NCBI RefSeq assembly: GCF_005116715.1
Contig: NZ_SWCI01000022.1
Coordinates: 1-33,410, forward strand
DNA from: Ferrimonas sediminicola
GTDB taxonomy: Bacteria; Pseudomonadota; Gammaproteobacteria; Enterobacterales; Shewanellaceae
Direction: 5' to 3'
Length of the DNA: 33,410 bases
How positions within the stretch are numbered: position 1 is the first letter of the stretch; every line of letters starts with the position of its first letter. Shown one piece after another: positions 8,911-17,557 of this stretch. The notes under the pieces are model-generated. The model did not search any database, was not told the DNA's origin, and saw nothing but the letters and a program-made list of their open reading frames with translations. The translations under genes and the position numbers were made by a program.

Positions 8911-8964
8911 CTGGCCGTCTCAGCCAGTATTCTGGGGCCATTAGCCTAATAGCGGACCTCCCTC

Positions 8965-10236
8965 GTGGAACAAGAGATTAAGAATGAGATGCGCCACTGG
9001 CTGGCCCAGTGGCTGACCAGCATGGAGATGCCCACCAAGGGGGACGATCCCCTGACGGTGGTGATACTGGCGGTGATCGCCATGGTGACCGCGCTGCTGG
9101 TGTACGGGATATTCATGCGGGTGCTGGTCAGAGGCGCCCGCAAGGTGATCGAGCGCAACACCGCCTGGGTGGTGCCGGTGAGACAGTACCGGGTGCTGGA
9201 GAAGCTGGCCCAGATCGCACCGGTGGTGGTGCTGGACCTGTTTACCCCCATGGTGCTCAGCCTGTGGCCGGTATGGCAGGACCTGGTCTCCAGGGGCCTG
9301 GAGCTGGTGATGCTGGTGATGTCCCTGCGGGTGGTGTTCGCGGTGCTGGATATTGTCAGGGCACTGATCGCCATTCGCCCGGAGGGGCGCAGACTGCCGG
9401 TGCAGAGCATTGCCCAGCTGACCAAGCTGTTCCTGTTTATCGTCGGTTTGATCCTCTTTGTCGGCATACTGCTGGATAAGTCGCCCCTCTACCTGCTCTC
9501 CGGCCTGGGTGTGGCCACCGGTCTGGTGATGCTGGTGTTTCGCGATACTATCCTGGGGTTTGTGGCCGGCATCCAGCTGGCGGCCAACCGGCTGGTGAGC
9601 CCGGGGGACTGGATCGAGATGGCCAAGTATGGTGCCGACGGTGAGGTGCTGGAGGTGACCCTGACCACGGTCAAGGTGCAGAACTGGGACAAGACCATCA
9701 CCATGATCCCCGCCTATGCCCTGACCACCGACGCTTTCCGCAACTGGCGGGGGATGCAGGAGTCCGGCGGACGCCGCATTAAGCGCTCCGTTTACCTGGA
9801 CGTGAACTCGGTGGCCTTTGTCGACGAGACACTGATGGCAAAATTGAAAGAGATCCGTCTGCTGGCTCCCTACTTGGCGCAGAAGCAGGCCGAACTGACC
9901 GAGGCCAATGCCGGTCGGGAGGATCTCAGCATGCCGGTGAACGGTCGCCGCCTGACCAACCTGGGCTGCCTGCGCGCCTACCTGGAGGCCTACCTCCGGG
10001 CCAACCCCCACCTGACACCGGAGATGACCATGATGGTGCGCCAACTGGCGCCCAGCGAGCTGGGGCTGCCGATGGAGATCTATTGTTTCACCAATGACAC
10101 CCGTTGGACGGTGTATGAGGGGATCCAGGCGGACATCTTCGACCACCTGTTGGCCATCTTGCCGGAGTTTGGACTGAAGCCGATGCAGCGCCCCACCGGC
10201 CAGGATCTGGCCCGGGCGGGCGCCTACTCCTCGTAG
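8965..10236 (+). CDS. ybdG: Mechanosensitive channel, MscS family, YbdG type
   Basis: This inner-membrane miniconductance channel helps release solutes on osmotic downshock. It has 423 residues, close to the E. coli YbdG length, with several N-terminal hydrophobic segments, a pore-lining helix region (LSGLGVATGLVMLVFRDTILGFVAGIQL) and a cytoplasmic beta domain. It shares long near-identical stretches with YbdG: KYGADG, LTTVKVQNWDKTITMIP, FRNWRGM, SGGRRIKRS, MVRQLAP and QADIFDH. The GTG at 8965 lacks a good ribosome-binding site, and an in-frame ATG at 8989 is an alternative; either leaves the first membrane helix intact. The 3' end overlaps the convergent acyltransferase gene by 13 bp. Confidence 0.92.
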   Translation: MEQEIKNEMRHWLAQWLTSMEMPTKGDDPLTVVILAVIAMVTALLVYGIFMRVLVRGARKVIERNTAWVVPVRQYRVLEKLAQIAPVVVLDLFTPMVLSLWPVWQDLVSRGLELVMLVMSLRVVFAVLDIVRALIAIRPEGRRLPVQSIAQLTKLFLFIVGLILFVGILLDKSPLYLLSGLGVATGLVMLVFRDTILGFVAGIQLAANRLVSPGDWIEMAKYGADGEVLEVTLTTVKVQNWDKTITMIPAYALTTDAFRNWRGMQESGGRRIKRSVYLDVNSVAFVDETLMAKLKEIRLLAPYLAQKQAELTEANAGREDLSMPVNGRRLTNLGCLRAYLEAYLRANPHLTPEMTMMVRQLAPSELGLPMEIYCFTNDTRWTVYEGIQADIFDHLLAILPEFGLKPMQRPTGQDLARAGAYSS

Positions 10237-10775
10237 CGGGGCACCGGCTGGGGGTATTTGCCGGGAATGGCGCGGAAGAAGTCGAGGAGGGTGTTCATAT
10301 CCTCGGCCATCAGCTCTCCCGGCATCAGCGGTGGGCGGATCACCACCCGGCGCGCCTGGAAGTCCAAGCCGGCGCAGTAGATGGGTACCCGTGCCTGGCG
10401 GGCAATATGGTAGAAGCCGGTTTTCCAGCGGGAGACCGGCTTTCTTGTGCCCTCGGGGGCCAGCGCCAGGATGAAGTTCTCCCGGGTGGCGAACAGCTCG
10501 ACCGCGGTACTCACCAGGTTGTTCTGCCGCCCCCGATTGACCGGGACTCCGCCCAGGGCGCGGAACAGCCAGCCGGTGGGCCAGCGGAACAGCTGGTGTT
10601 TGCCGATGAAGTTGGCGTTCAACCCCAGTGCCCATTGGGCCAGGATGCCGATGAGAAAGTCCCAGTTGCTGGTGTGGGGCCCCACCACGATAATGTAGCG
10701 CCCCTGAAGCGGGATCTCGCCTTCGATGGTCCAGCCAAGCCGCTTCAGCAGCCAGGCGCAGAAAGATTGTCTCAT
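10224..10775 (-). CDS. 1-acyl-glycerol-3-phosphate acyltransferase-like protein (PlsC family)
   Basis: This 183-residue lipid acyltransferase fold protein has the catalytic HX4D box HTSNWD (His34, Asp39), a downstream GGVPVNRG block and the phosphate-binding APEGTR motif. It is shorter than typical PlsC and resembles the family often annotated simply as 1-acyl-sn-glycerol-3-phosphate acyltransferase or lysophospholipid acyltransferase. The ATG at 10775 is chosen because the family N-terminus (LLKRLGWTIEGE) follows closely; a TTG at 10823 would add 16 residues that look like promoter DNA (a TATACT hexamer lies inside). The substrate cannot be decided from sequence. Confidence 0.82.
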   Translation of the reverse strand: MRQSFCAWLLKRLGWTIEGEIPLQGRYIIVVGPHTSNWDFLIGILAQWALGLNANFIGKHQLFRWPTGWLFRALGGVPVNRGRQNNLVSTAVELFATRENFILALAPEGTRKPVSRWKTGFYHIARQARVPIYCAGLDFQARRVVIRPPLMPGELMAEDMNTLLDFFRAIPGKYPQPVPRYEE

Positions 10776-10833
10776 GGTGGTCAGGAGGCCGGTGTCTGGT
10801 GCATAGTCTAATGAGTATACCAATTTGCATCAG

Positions 10834-10851
10834 TGCCCCGAAATGGGGCAA
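10834..10851 (+). repeat. Hairpin motif CCCCGAARTGGGGCAA, copy 1
   Basis: TGCCCC-GAAAT-GGGGCA forms a 6-bp stem with a 5-base loop, 17 bp upstream of the ATG at 10868. The 16-mer CCCCGAAATGGGGCAA at 10836-10851 differs by one base from the copy at 13611-13626, which also lies just upstream of a gene. No T-run follows, so it is not a typical terminator. Confidence 0.5.
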
Positions 10852-10867
10852 TTCAGGGAGGATCGGA

Positions 10868-11284
10868 ATGAAGCGAGTGGTGATTGGCCTGATGGTCATG
10901 CTGTTCAGTGCCGGGGCATGGTCGAACGAAGCCGCCATCCGTCAGGTGCTCGAGACGCAGCGCCTGGCCTGGAATCGGGGAGACATTCCCGGCTACATGC
11001 AGGGGTACTGGCACAGTGACCAATTGAGATTTATCTCAGGCGGCAAGATCAAGTACGGTTGGGACACCACGCTCAGGGGCTACCTGAAGCGCTACCCGGA
11101 TGCGGCCGCCATGGGTCAGCTGCAGTTCGAGCTGGAAACGGTGCAGATGCTGGCGGAGGATGTTGCCCTGGTGGTCGGGCGCTGGATGCTGCTGCGGGAG
11201 AAGGATAAACCCGCCGGCGAGTTTACCCTGATTGTCCGCAAGCTGGATGGCCAGTGGCGCATCGTCCACGATCACACCAGCTAG
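10868..11284 (+). CDS. Secreted NTF2-like protein (DUF4440/SnoaL-like)
   Basis: This 138-residue protein has a clear signal peptide (MKRVVIGLMVMLFSAGAWS, cleavage probably before NEA) and one small cone-fold NTF2-like domain. Typical family stretches are LETQRLAWNRGDIPGYMQGYW near the N-terminus and FTLIVRKLDGQWRIVHDHTS at the C-terminus. The ATG at 10868 has AGGGAGGA five bases upstream and gives the signal peptide; longer in-frame starts do not. The function is unknown: such domains can be enzymes or ligand binders, and the protein is probably periplasmic. Its stop overlaps the stop of the convergent gene within the tetranucleotide CTAG. Confidence 0.82.
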   Translation: MKRVVIGLMVMLFSAGAWSNEAAIRQVLETQRLAWNRGDIPGYMQGYWHSDQLRFISGGKIKYGWDTTLRGYLKRYPDAAAMGQLQFELETVQMLAEDVALVVGRWMLLREKDKPAGEFTLIVRKLDGQWRIVHDHTS

Positions 11285-12048
11285 TGGGCCTGGTGTAACT
11301 CCTCGCCGTGCAGGTGGTCGCTGGCGCCGCTGTGGCCGTGATCCGGATGGGCCACCATCAGCAGCACCAGGAACAGCAGTCCCAGGCCGCCGCCGATCCA
11401 GTGGCTGGACTGCAGGGTCGCCTGGCCGCCGTGATCGTGCTCATGGCTGTGGTGCTCATGGGGCCGGTGCCACAGCACGTGCAGGATGGAGCCGGTGACG
11501 AAGGCCTGCAGGTAGACCACATGGGTGGCGGTCATGTGGTGCAGCAGTTCCGGCCCCAGATGAAAGCCGATCAGGGTGGCGATCATCATCAACCCCAGCA
11601 CGACGGTGGCAATGGCGCGGCCATAGGCCGGGCGCAGCAGCCACCATACCGCCAGGCCGGCGGGCATGCGGTGGAGGATAATGCCGAAGGCCAACAGCAT
11701 CGGACCCTGCTCATTGGCGGCCAGAAACAGGGCGCTGCCATCGGTGACGGCATGCAGCAGCAGGCCGAAGATCCCCAGGGCGACGGTGAGGTTATGGGCG
11801 AAGGCGGAGTGACGCTTGAACAGCTTTTCCGACAGGGAGGGCCCAAACAACCCCAGCAGCACAAACAGGATCGCCACCACCCCGCCCAGGGTGATCACCT
11901 GGGGCAGGACGTCGAACAGGACCAGTCCACCGAGGGACACCATCACGAAGGCGCCAATGGCGGTGATGATGCCCTTCTGGCTCTTCAGTCCGTGGTGGAG
12001 GATGGGGCCAACAGCCAGGACCAGCAGGCTGGCGATTACATAGTTCAT
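11281..12048 (-). CDS. ZIP-like metal transporter, histidine-rich
   Basis: This 255-residue polytopic membrane protein has about seven or eight hydrophobic segments. The segment LLLHAVTDGSALFLA and the following ILHRMPAGLAVWWLL place His/Asp and His-x-x-Pro-x-Gly inside two adjacent helices, matching the metal-binding helices TM4 and TM5 of ZIP transporters (HSxxDG and HExPEG patterns). A histidine-rich loop (HRPHEHHSHEHDHGG, about 195-209) and a His-rich C-terminal tail (PDHGHSGASDHLHGEELHQAH) support divalent-metal handling, zinc being the usual guess. It is divergent from canonical ZIPs, so the substrate and direction are inferred only. The 3' end overlaps the preceding convergent gene by four bases. 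Confidence 0.65.
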   Translation of the reverse strand: MNYVIASLLVLAVGPILHHGLKSQKGIITAIGAFVMVSLGGLVLFDVLPQVITLGGVVAILFVLLGLFGPSLSEKLFKRHSAFAHNLTVALGIFGLLLHAVTDGSALFLAANEQGPMLLAFGIILHRMPAGLAVWWLLRPAYGRAIATVVLGLMMIATLIGFHLGPELLHHMTATHVVYLQAFVTGSILHVLWHRPHEHHSHEHDHGGQATLQSSHWIGGGLGLLFLVLLMVAHPDHGHSGASDHLHGEELHQAH

Positions 12049-12166
12049 AAATGATAACTGTTCTCAGTTGGGGTGCGTACGTTAACCCGTCCCGTGAGCG
12101 ATGTCCAGTGACATGGCGCCTTGATCGACCGCGTTTGACCGATTCCGGCGTGGGTAAACCCCGGGC

Positions 12167-13315
12167 CTAGAGGTAGTTGGTCAGATCCAGCTTATACTCC
12201 CTGGGATCGATCGCCTTGATGATGTGGTCGTTGTGCTTCTCCAGCTCGATCTCCGACTGCATCACATGGGTGTTGCTCTTCAGGTTGTAGACCACCCTCA
12301 CCAGCGGCTTGGTGGGCTTACGATCCTGGGTTTCCATGACAATGGCCGCCCGGCCGCTGTGCAGTTCGACCATGCAGCCGTTGGGGTAAACCCCCAGAGT
12401 CTGGATAAATTTCACCACCAGCTTCTTGTCCAGGGCCAGGGGCGTCATCTCCAGCAGCCGTTTGAGTGCCAGGGTGGGGGCCATCCCCTTGTGGTATACC
12501 CTGTCGGCGGTCATGGCGTCATAGATGTCGCAGATGGCGACCATGCGGCCGGCGGTGGAGATCTGCTCCCCCTTGAGTCCCATGGGGTAACCTGTCCCGT
12601 CCAGCTTTTCATGATGCATGGCGGCGACGTCCAGGCTGACTTTGCTGATGCCGGGCGTGGCGGTGATGATGGTGCGGCTGTGGGCCGCATGGCTCTTCAT
12701 TACCTCGAACTCCTCCGGGGTCAATTTCCCGGGTTTGTTGAGGATCGCCTCCGGAATGCGGATCTTGCCGATATCGTGCAGCAGGGAGCCGACGCACAGC
12801 TGATGCAGGGTGGTGCCGCCGATGCCCAATGCCCGGGCAAACAGGGTCATCAGGATGGTGACTCCCAGGGAGTGCTCCAGCAGGTAGTCATCCTTGTCCT
12901 TTATGAGGCGCAGGCACGCCAGGGCGCTGGGGTTGCGGAAGACGCTGCCGATAAACTCGTCCGCCATGGCGTTGACCGGTTCCAGGTCGATCTGTTGTCC
13001 CAGCTTGACGTCCGACATCAGCCTGGACTGCAGCTTCTTGGCTTGCGACAGCAGCTTTTTGGCCCTGGGGAGCTCGTTCTTAAGATCGCTCTTGGCGGGT
13101 GCCTTGACTCGGGCCGGGGTGGCGCTGACGGCGGGCGTGACCCCCTTGGTCTTGCCGGGGTTGATGATGATGCGTTCCACCCCAAGGTTACGCAGCATCT
13201 CCAGGATCGCGGGATCCTGAATATAGCCCTTCTGTACCATGGACAGTGACGGGTGGTCCGGGATGCTTTCCACATACATGCCCAGCGTCAGCTGTTCGAT
13301 TGGGATGATCTTCAT
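12167..13315 (-). CDS. HD-GYP cyclic-di-GMP phosphodiesterase
   Basis: This 382-residue protein has an N-terminal DUF3391-like segment (about 1-60, IPIEQLTLGMYVESI), a charged linker and a C-terminal HD-GYP domain. Metal and substrate motifs are intact: EHSLGV (147-152), HDIGKIRIP (180-188 with His180-Asp181), KSHAAHS, HHEKLDGTGYP (234-244, with GYP at 242-244) and CDIYDAMTADRVYHKG. This predicts an active phosphodiesterase that linearises cyclic-di-GMP to pGpG or GMP. No membrane segment is visible, so it is cytoplasmic. It is divergent from a GGDEF protein gene across a 334-bp gap, an arrangement suggesting coordinated control of cyclic-di-GMP. The ATG at 13315 has only a weak ribosome-binding site. 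Confidence 0.92.
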   Translation of the reverse strand: MKIIPIEQLTLGMYVESIPDHPSLSMVQKGYIQDPAILEMLRNLGVERIIINPGKTKGVTPAVSATPARVKAPAKSDLKNELPRAKKLLSQAKKLQSRLMSDVKLGQQIDLEPVNAMADEFIGSVFRNPSALACLRLIKDKDDYLLEHSLGVTILMTLFARALGIGGTTLHQLCVGSLLHDIGKIRIPEAILNKPGKLTPEEFEVMKSHAAHSRTIITATPGISKVSLDVAAMHHEKLDGTGYPMGLKGEQISTAGRMVAICDIYDAMTADRVYHKGMAPTLALKRLLEMTPLALDKKLVVKFIQTLGVYPNGCMVELHSGRAAIVMETQDRKPTKPLVRVVYNLKSNTHVMQSEIELEKHNDHIIKAIDPREYKLDLTNYL

Positions 13316-13649
13316 CTTGCGTCAGCAGTCTTCCTGTTGTCCGGTGACAATCTTTGGTTTCCCTGTCTCAGTTACCTTAATCGAAGGCGCGCTGAGATCA
13401 ACTCCGTCACGAGTGTGAGTCGATTTTTTGTCTTTAGCCTGAACGGATTGAGATTGAACCCTGCTATTATCTGCCATTGGCTAGGTAAAAAAAACGCTAT
13501 TTCAGTCATTTTGATTCAATAAGTACAGCTAAGTCACAAGGTTGGCCAGAGGTTCAGTGGTGCTGACCCTGTTTCATTCGGTTGCGGTTTTCGGGTCAGA
13601 CAGAGGGGGTCCCCGAAGTGGGGCAACATGCGGTTCACTGGGGGTGACC
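13316..13649. other. Divergent promoter region between HD-GYP and GGDEF genes
   Basis: This 334-bp gap has no supported gene. Its middle part (about 13420-13520) is clearly more AT-rich than its surroundings. It contains an extended -10 candidate, TGCTATTAT (13462-13470), oriented toward the GGDEF gene without an obvious -35, and an A-tract at 13486-13493. The hairpin motif at 13611-13626 lies near its right end. I see no riboswitch-like fold that I can support. Confidence 0.4.
13611..13626 (+). repeat. Hairpin motif CCCCGAARTGGGGCAA, copy 2
   Basis: CCCC-GAAGT-GGGG followed by CAA matches the 10836-10851 copy at 15 of 16 positions. It lies 23 bp upstream of the GGDEF gene start. The single difference is in the loop, so the stem is conserved. 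Confidence 0.5.
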
Positions 13650-14663
13650 ATGACAGCGCAGGAGAGCAGGTTGCTGGGGGAGCTGGAAGATCATGCCCAG
13701 AAGCAGTGGAACCATCTGCTGAATATGCTCAGCCGGGTCACCGGCCTGCCCGGTGTCTATCTCTCCCGCTGCGACACCGACAACATGAAGATTCTGGCCA
13801 CCAGCAGGGACTGCCCGGTCCTCACCCGTCCGGGAGACCGGTTCGCCCTGGCCGATCTCTACTGTGAGCGGGTGATCCGCACCGGCGCTCCCCTGGCGGT
13901 GGACAACGGCTGGGAGGAGCCGCATTGGGCCGGTGGCCGGGAAACCCAGGCGGGGATGATCAGCTACCTGGGGTTGCCGGTGCGCCAGCCTGACGGTTGT
14001 CTGTTCGGCACCTTGTGTGTCTACGATCTGGTTCCCCGGAGCCATATCCACCAGTGGCGGGCGTTGTTGCAATCGGTGGTCAACATCATCGAGGCGGACC
14101 TGAACCTGTTGGATCTAGGGCGGAGCCTGGCCAATGACAGCATTACCGATCCATTGACCGGCCTGATGAACCGCCGAGGCATGGAGGTCCGAATGGAGGC
14201 GCTGCTGTCCCTGGGGAGTCGGCTGGCGGCCAAGTCGCCGGAAAAGGTGGTGTTGGGGTTGATGCTGCTGGATATCGATCGCTTCAAGCAGGTCAACGAC
14301 ACCTATGGCCACATCACCGGCGACCAACTGTTGTGCCACTTCTCGGCGTTGCTGACAGGCGCCGTCCGCAAGGAGGATCTGGTGGTGCGCTGGGGGGGCG
14401 AGGAGTTCCTGCTGCTGTTCCCGGGCATCGGGGCTGGCGATCTGGCCGCCCTGGCGGAGAAGATCCGCCTGCTGGCGATGGCCTCGCCGCTGCCGGCGAC
14501 CCCGGAGTCCCTGCCGTTCACCGTGTCCGTGGGGTACGGCGGCTGGAACGGCGCCACCATGGCGCCGGAGATGCTGGTGCGCCTGGACCGCCATCTGCTT
14601 CGGGCAAAGCAGTTGGGGCGCAACCGCTGCTTTGGCGAGCCGCTGCTTCAGTGCGGCCGGTAG
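13650..14663 (+). CDS. GAF-GGDEF diguanylate cyclase
   Basis: This 337-residue cytoplasmic protein has an N-terminal GAF sensor domain (about 20-155) and a C-terminal GGDEF domain (about 165-330). The GGDEF domain shows DPLTGLMNRRG (167-177), DIDRFKQVNDTYGHITGD (208-225) and the active-site loop as GGEEF at 249-253, an active variant. An inhibitory I-site RxxD (Arg240, Asp243) stands exactly five residues before GGEEF, so product feedback inhibition is predicted. The start at 13650 is preferred over upstream in-frame starts because GGGGGTGA precedes it and the family N-terminus begins there. The GAF ligand is unknown. The gene pairs with the divergent HD-GYP gene; its end overlaps the convergent DUF1145 gene by 16 bp. 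Confidence 0.9.
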   Translation: MTAQESRLLGELEDHAQKQWNHLLNMLSRVTGLPGVYLSRCDTDNMKILATSRDCPVLTRPGDRFALADLYCERVIRTGAPLAVDNGWEEPHWAGGRETQAGMISYLGLPVRQPDGCLFGTLCVYDLVPRSHIHQWRALLQSVVNIIEADLNLLDLGRSLANDSITDPLTGLMNRRGMEVRMEALLSLGSRLAAKSPEKVVLGLMLLDIDRFKQVNDTYGHITGDQLLCHFSALLTGAVRKEDLVVRWGGEEFLLLFPGIGAGDLAALAEKIRLLAMASPLPATPESLPFTVSVGYGGWNGATMAPEMLVRLDRHLLRAKQLGRNRCFGEPLLQCGR

Positions 14664-14881
14664 AACTCGAACAGGCCGAACAGCAGCACCCGCCCCGTGG
14701 CCACCAGCCCCTGGCGGCGTACCACCAGGGTGACCGCCGCCAGACTCAGGTGGGCGGCCAGGGTCAGCAGCAGCAACAGCGCCAGGTACTCGCCGAAGGG
14801 CAGGGGGGTGACCAGGTTGAGGATCATCAGCCCCCAGGCCACCAGGGTGGCGCCGCGGCCAAGCCTGAGCAGTTGCTCCAT
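14648..14881 (-). CDS. yhhL: DUF1145 family small membrane protein (YhhL-like)
   Basis: This protein of about 77 residues has two or three hydrophobic segments and ends in RVLLFGLFEFYRPH. It follows rsmD directly, the same position that yhhL holds after rsmD in E. coli, which supports the assignment. The ATG at 14879-14881 shares one base with the rsmD stop (TGATG). A GTG one codon earlier (14884) is an equally possible start and would give a 4-base overlap. The function is unknown. Confidence 0.78.
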   Translation of the reverse strand: MEQLLRLGRGATLVAWGLMILNLVTPLPFGEYLALLLLLTLAAHLSLAAVTLVVRRQGLVATGRVLLFGLFEFYRPH

Positions 14882-15486
14882 CACTGCCCCTCCCGCTGAA
14901 ACAGCCGGTAGGCGACCTGTCCTGCCACCTTCTCCTTGAGCAGGGTCCAGTGGGGTGGCACCCCTTCGAGACCGAGCTCAGATTCGGTTTCCACATAGAT
15001 AAGGGCACGGTTGGTCAGCCAGTTGCCTTGCTCCAGCAGTTCCAGCACCGGCGCCACCAGACCCTGGCGGAAGGGGGGATCCACAAACACCAGGTCCTGG
15101 GGTTCGCCTCCCTGCAGCAGCAGGGTGCGGCTATCACCCTGGATCACCTTGGCGTTGTCGGCCCCCAGGGTGGCCAGGTTGCGTTTCAGCTGGTTGGCGG
15201 CGCCCTTGTCCAGCTCCATCAGGGTCACGCTGGCGGCGTAGCGGGACAGGGCTTCCAGGCCCAGGGCGCCGCTGCCGGCAAAGCAGTCCAGCACCTTGGC
15301 ATCCTGGGTGTCACCCTGCAGCCAGTTAAACAGGGTTTCGCGAACCCGGTCGGTGGTGGGGCGCAGTCCCTGGAGGTCGGCGACGGGCAGTTTTCGGCCA
15401 CGAAACCGGCCGCTGATGATGCGGACCTGGCCGCTGCCACCTTGGGGGGATGTGCGGGATTTGGGGTTTCGAGAGCCTCTGGCCAT
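14881..15486 (-). CDS. rsmD: 16S rRNA (guanine(966)-N2)-methyltransferase
   Basis: RsmD methylates G966 of 16S rRNA during 30S maturation using S-adenosylmethionine. The 201-residue protein shows VRIISGRFRGRKL at the start of the domain, RPTTDRVRETLFNWL, the SAM-binding VLDCFAGSGALGLEAL (motif I), and the catalytic amino-methyltransferase motif DPPF in VFVDPPFRQG. The start at 15486 has GAGGAA six bases upstream and gives a basic, Ser/Arg-rich N-terminal tail; the longer frame upstream reads into the ftsY promoter region. It is divergent from ftsY, as in many gammaproteobacteria, and translationally coupled to yhhL. Confidence 0.94.
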   Translation of the reverse strand: MARGSRNPKSRTSPQGGSGQVRIISGRFRGRKLPVADLQGLRPTTDRVRETLFNWLQGDTQDAKVLDCFAGSGALGLEALSRYAASVTLMELDKGAANQLKRNLATLGADNAKVIQGDSRTLLLQGGEPQDLVFVDPPFRQGLVAPVLELLEQGNWLTNRALIYVETESELGLEGVPPHWTLLKEKVAGQVAYRLFQREGQ

Positions 15487-15610
15487 GGATTCCTCGGTTT
15501 TTGCTGCGTTTGTGGTTAGACTATGGCGCTTGAAAAACTCGCTATTGTAGCAGGGGCCAGGCTCCAAGCATAACCACAGCGAGACCCGGACATCAGTAAA
15601 GGTTTGAGAG

Positions 15611-16876
<1,266 letters not shown>

Positions 16877-16879
16877 CCC

Positions 16880-17557
16880 ATGATTCGCTTTGAGCAGGTC
16901 AGCAAGGTCTATGCCGGGGGCTTCCAGGCCCTCAACAAGGTGGATTTTGCCGTGGCGCCGGGAGAGATGGCCTTCCTCACCGGCCACAGTGGCGCCGGTA
17001 AGAGTACCCTGCTCAAGTTGATCACCGCCATCGAGAAACCCACCACCGGCCGGGTGCAGGTGCTGGGCCATGATGTGGGCCGGCTGGCCCGCAGCAAGGT
17101 GCCCTTCCTGCGGCGCCAGATTGGCATCATCTTCCAGGACCACAACCTGTTGATGGACCGCACCGTCAGGGAGAACGTCTCCCTGCCGCTGCTGATCGAG
17201 GGCTACCGGGGGCGGGAGATCGACAAGCGCGTCGGCGCCGCCCTGGAGCTGGTGGGGCTGGGAGACAAGCTGGGCTACCTGCCGGAGCACCTCTCCGGAG
17301 GGGAGCAGCAGCGGGTGGGCATCGCCCGGGCCATTGTCAGCAAACCCAAGCTGCTGCTGGCGGATGAGCCCACGGGCAACCTGGATCCCAAGCTCTCCCT
17401 GGAGATCATGCGCCTGTTCGAAACCCTCAACCGCACCGGCACCTCGGTGCTCATCGCCACCCACGATCTGGGGCTGATCGCCCGCATGCGCTACCGCACC
17501 CTGACCCTGAGGGATGGCAGGATGATCAGCGAAGAGTTTCAGGGGGTGGCCTCATGA
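16880..17557 (+). CDS. ftsE: Cell division ATP-binding protein FtsE
   Basis: FtsE is the ABC ATPase that, with FtsX, transmits the division signal to periplasmic peptidoglycan hydrolase activators such as EnvC. The 225-residue protein has Walker A GHSGAGKST (35-43), Q-loop region IGIIFQDHNLL, signature LSGGEQQRVGIARA and Walker B LLLADEPTGNLD. The gene starts 3 bp after the ftsY stop and overlaps the ftsX start by ATGA. EnvC, its known downstream partner, is encoded about 9 kb away in this same window. Confidence 0.97.
   Translation: MIRFEQVSKVYAGGFQALNKVDFAVAPGEMAFLTGHSGAGKSTLLKLITAIEKPTTGRVQVLGHDVGRLARSKVPFLRRQIGIIFQDHNLLMDRTVRENVSLPLLIEGYRGREIDKRVGAALELVGLGDKLGYLPEHLSGGEQQRVGIARAIVSKPKLLLADEPTGNLDPKLSLEIMRLFETLNRTGTSVLIATHDLGLIARMRYRTLTLRDGRMISEEFQGVAS

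Noticed and set aside
8941-10938. 665-codon minus-strand frame across the mechanosensitive channel and acyltransferase genes
   Set aside because: It is antisense to the YbdG-type channel over most of its length and out of frame with the acyltransferase; the translation is His/Gln/Gly-rich without any family motif.
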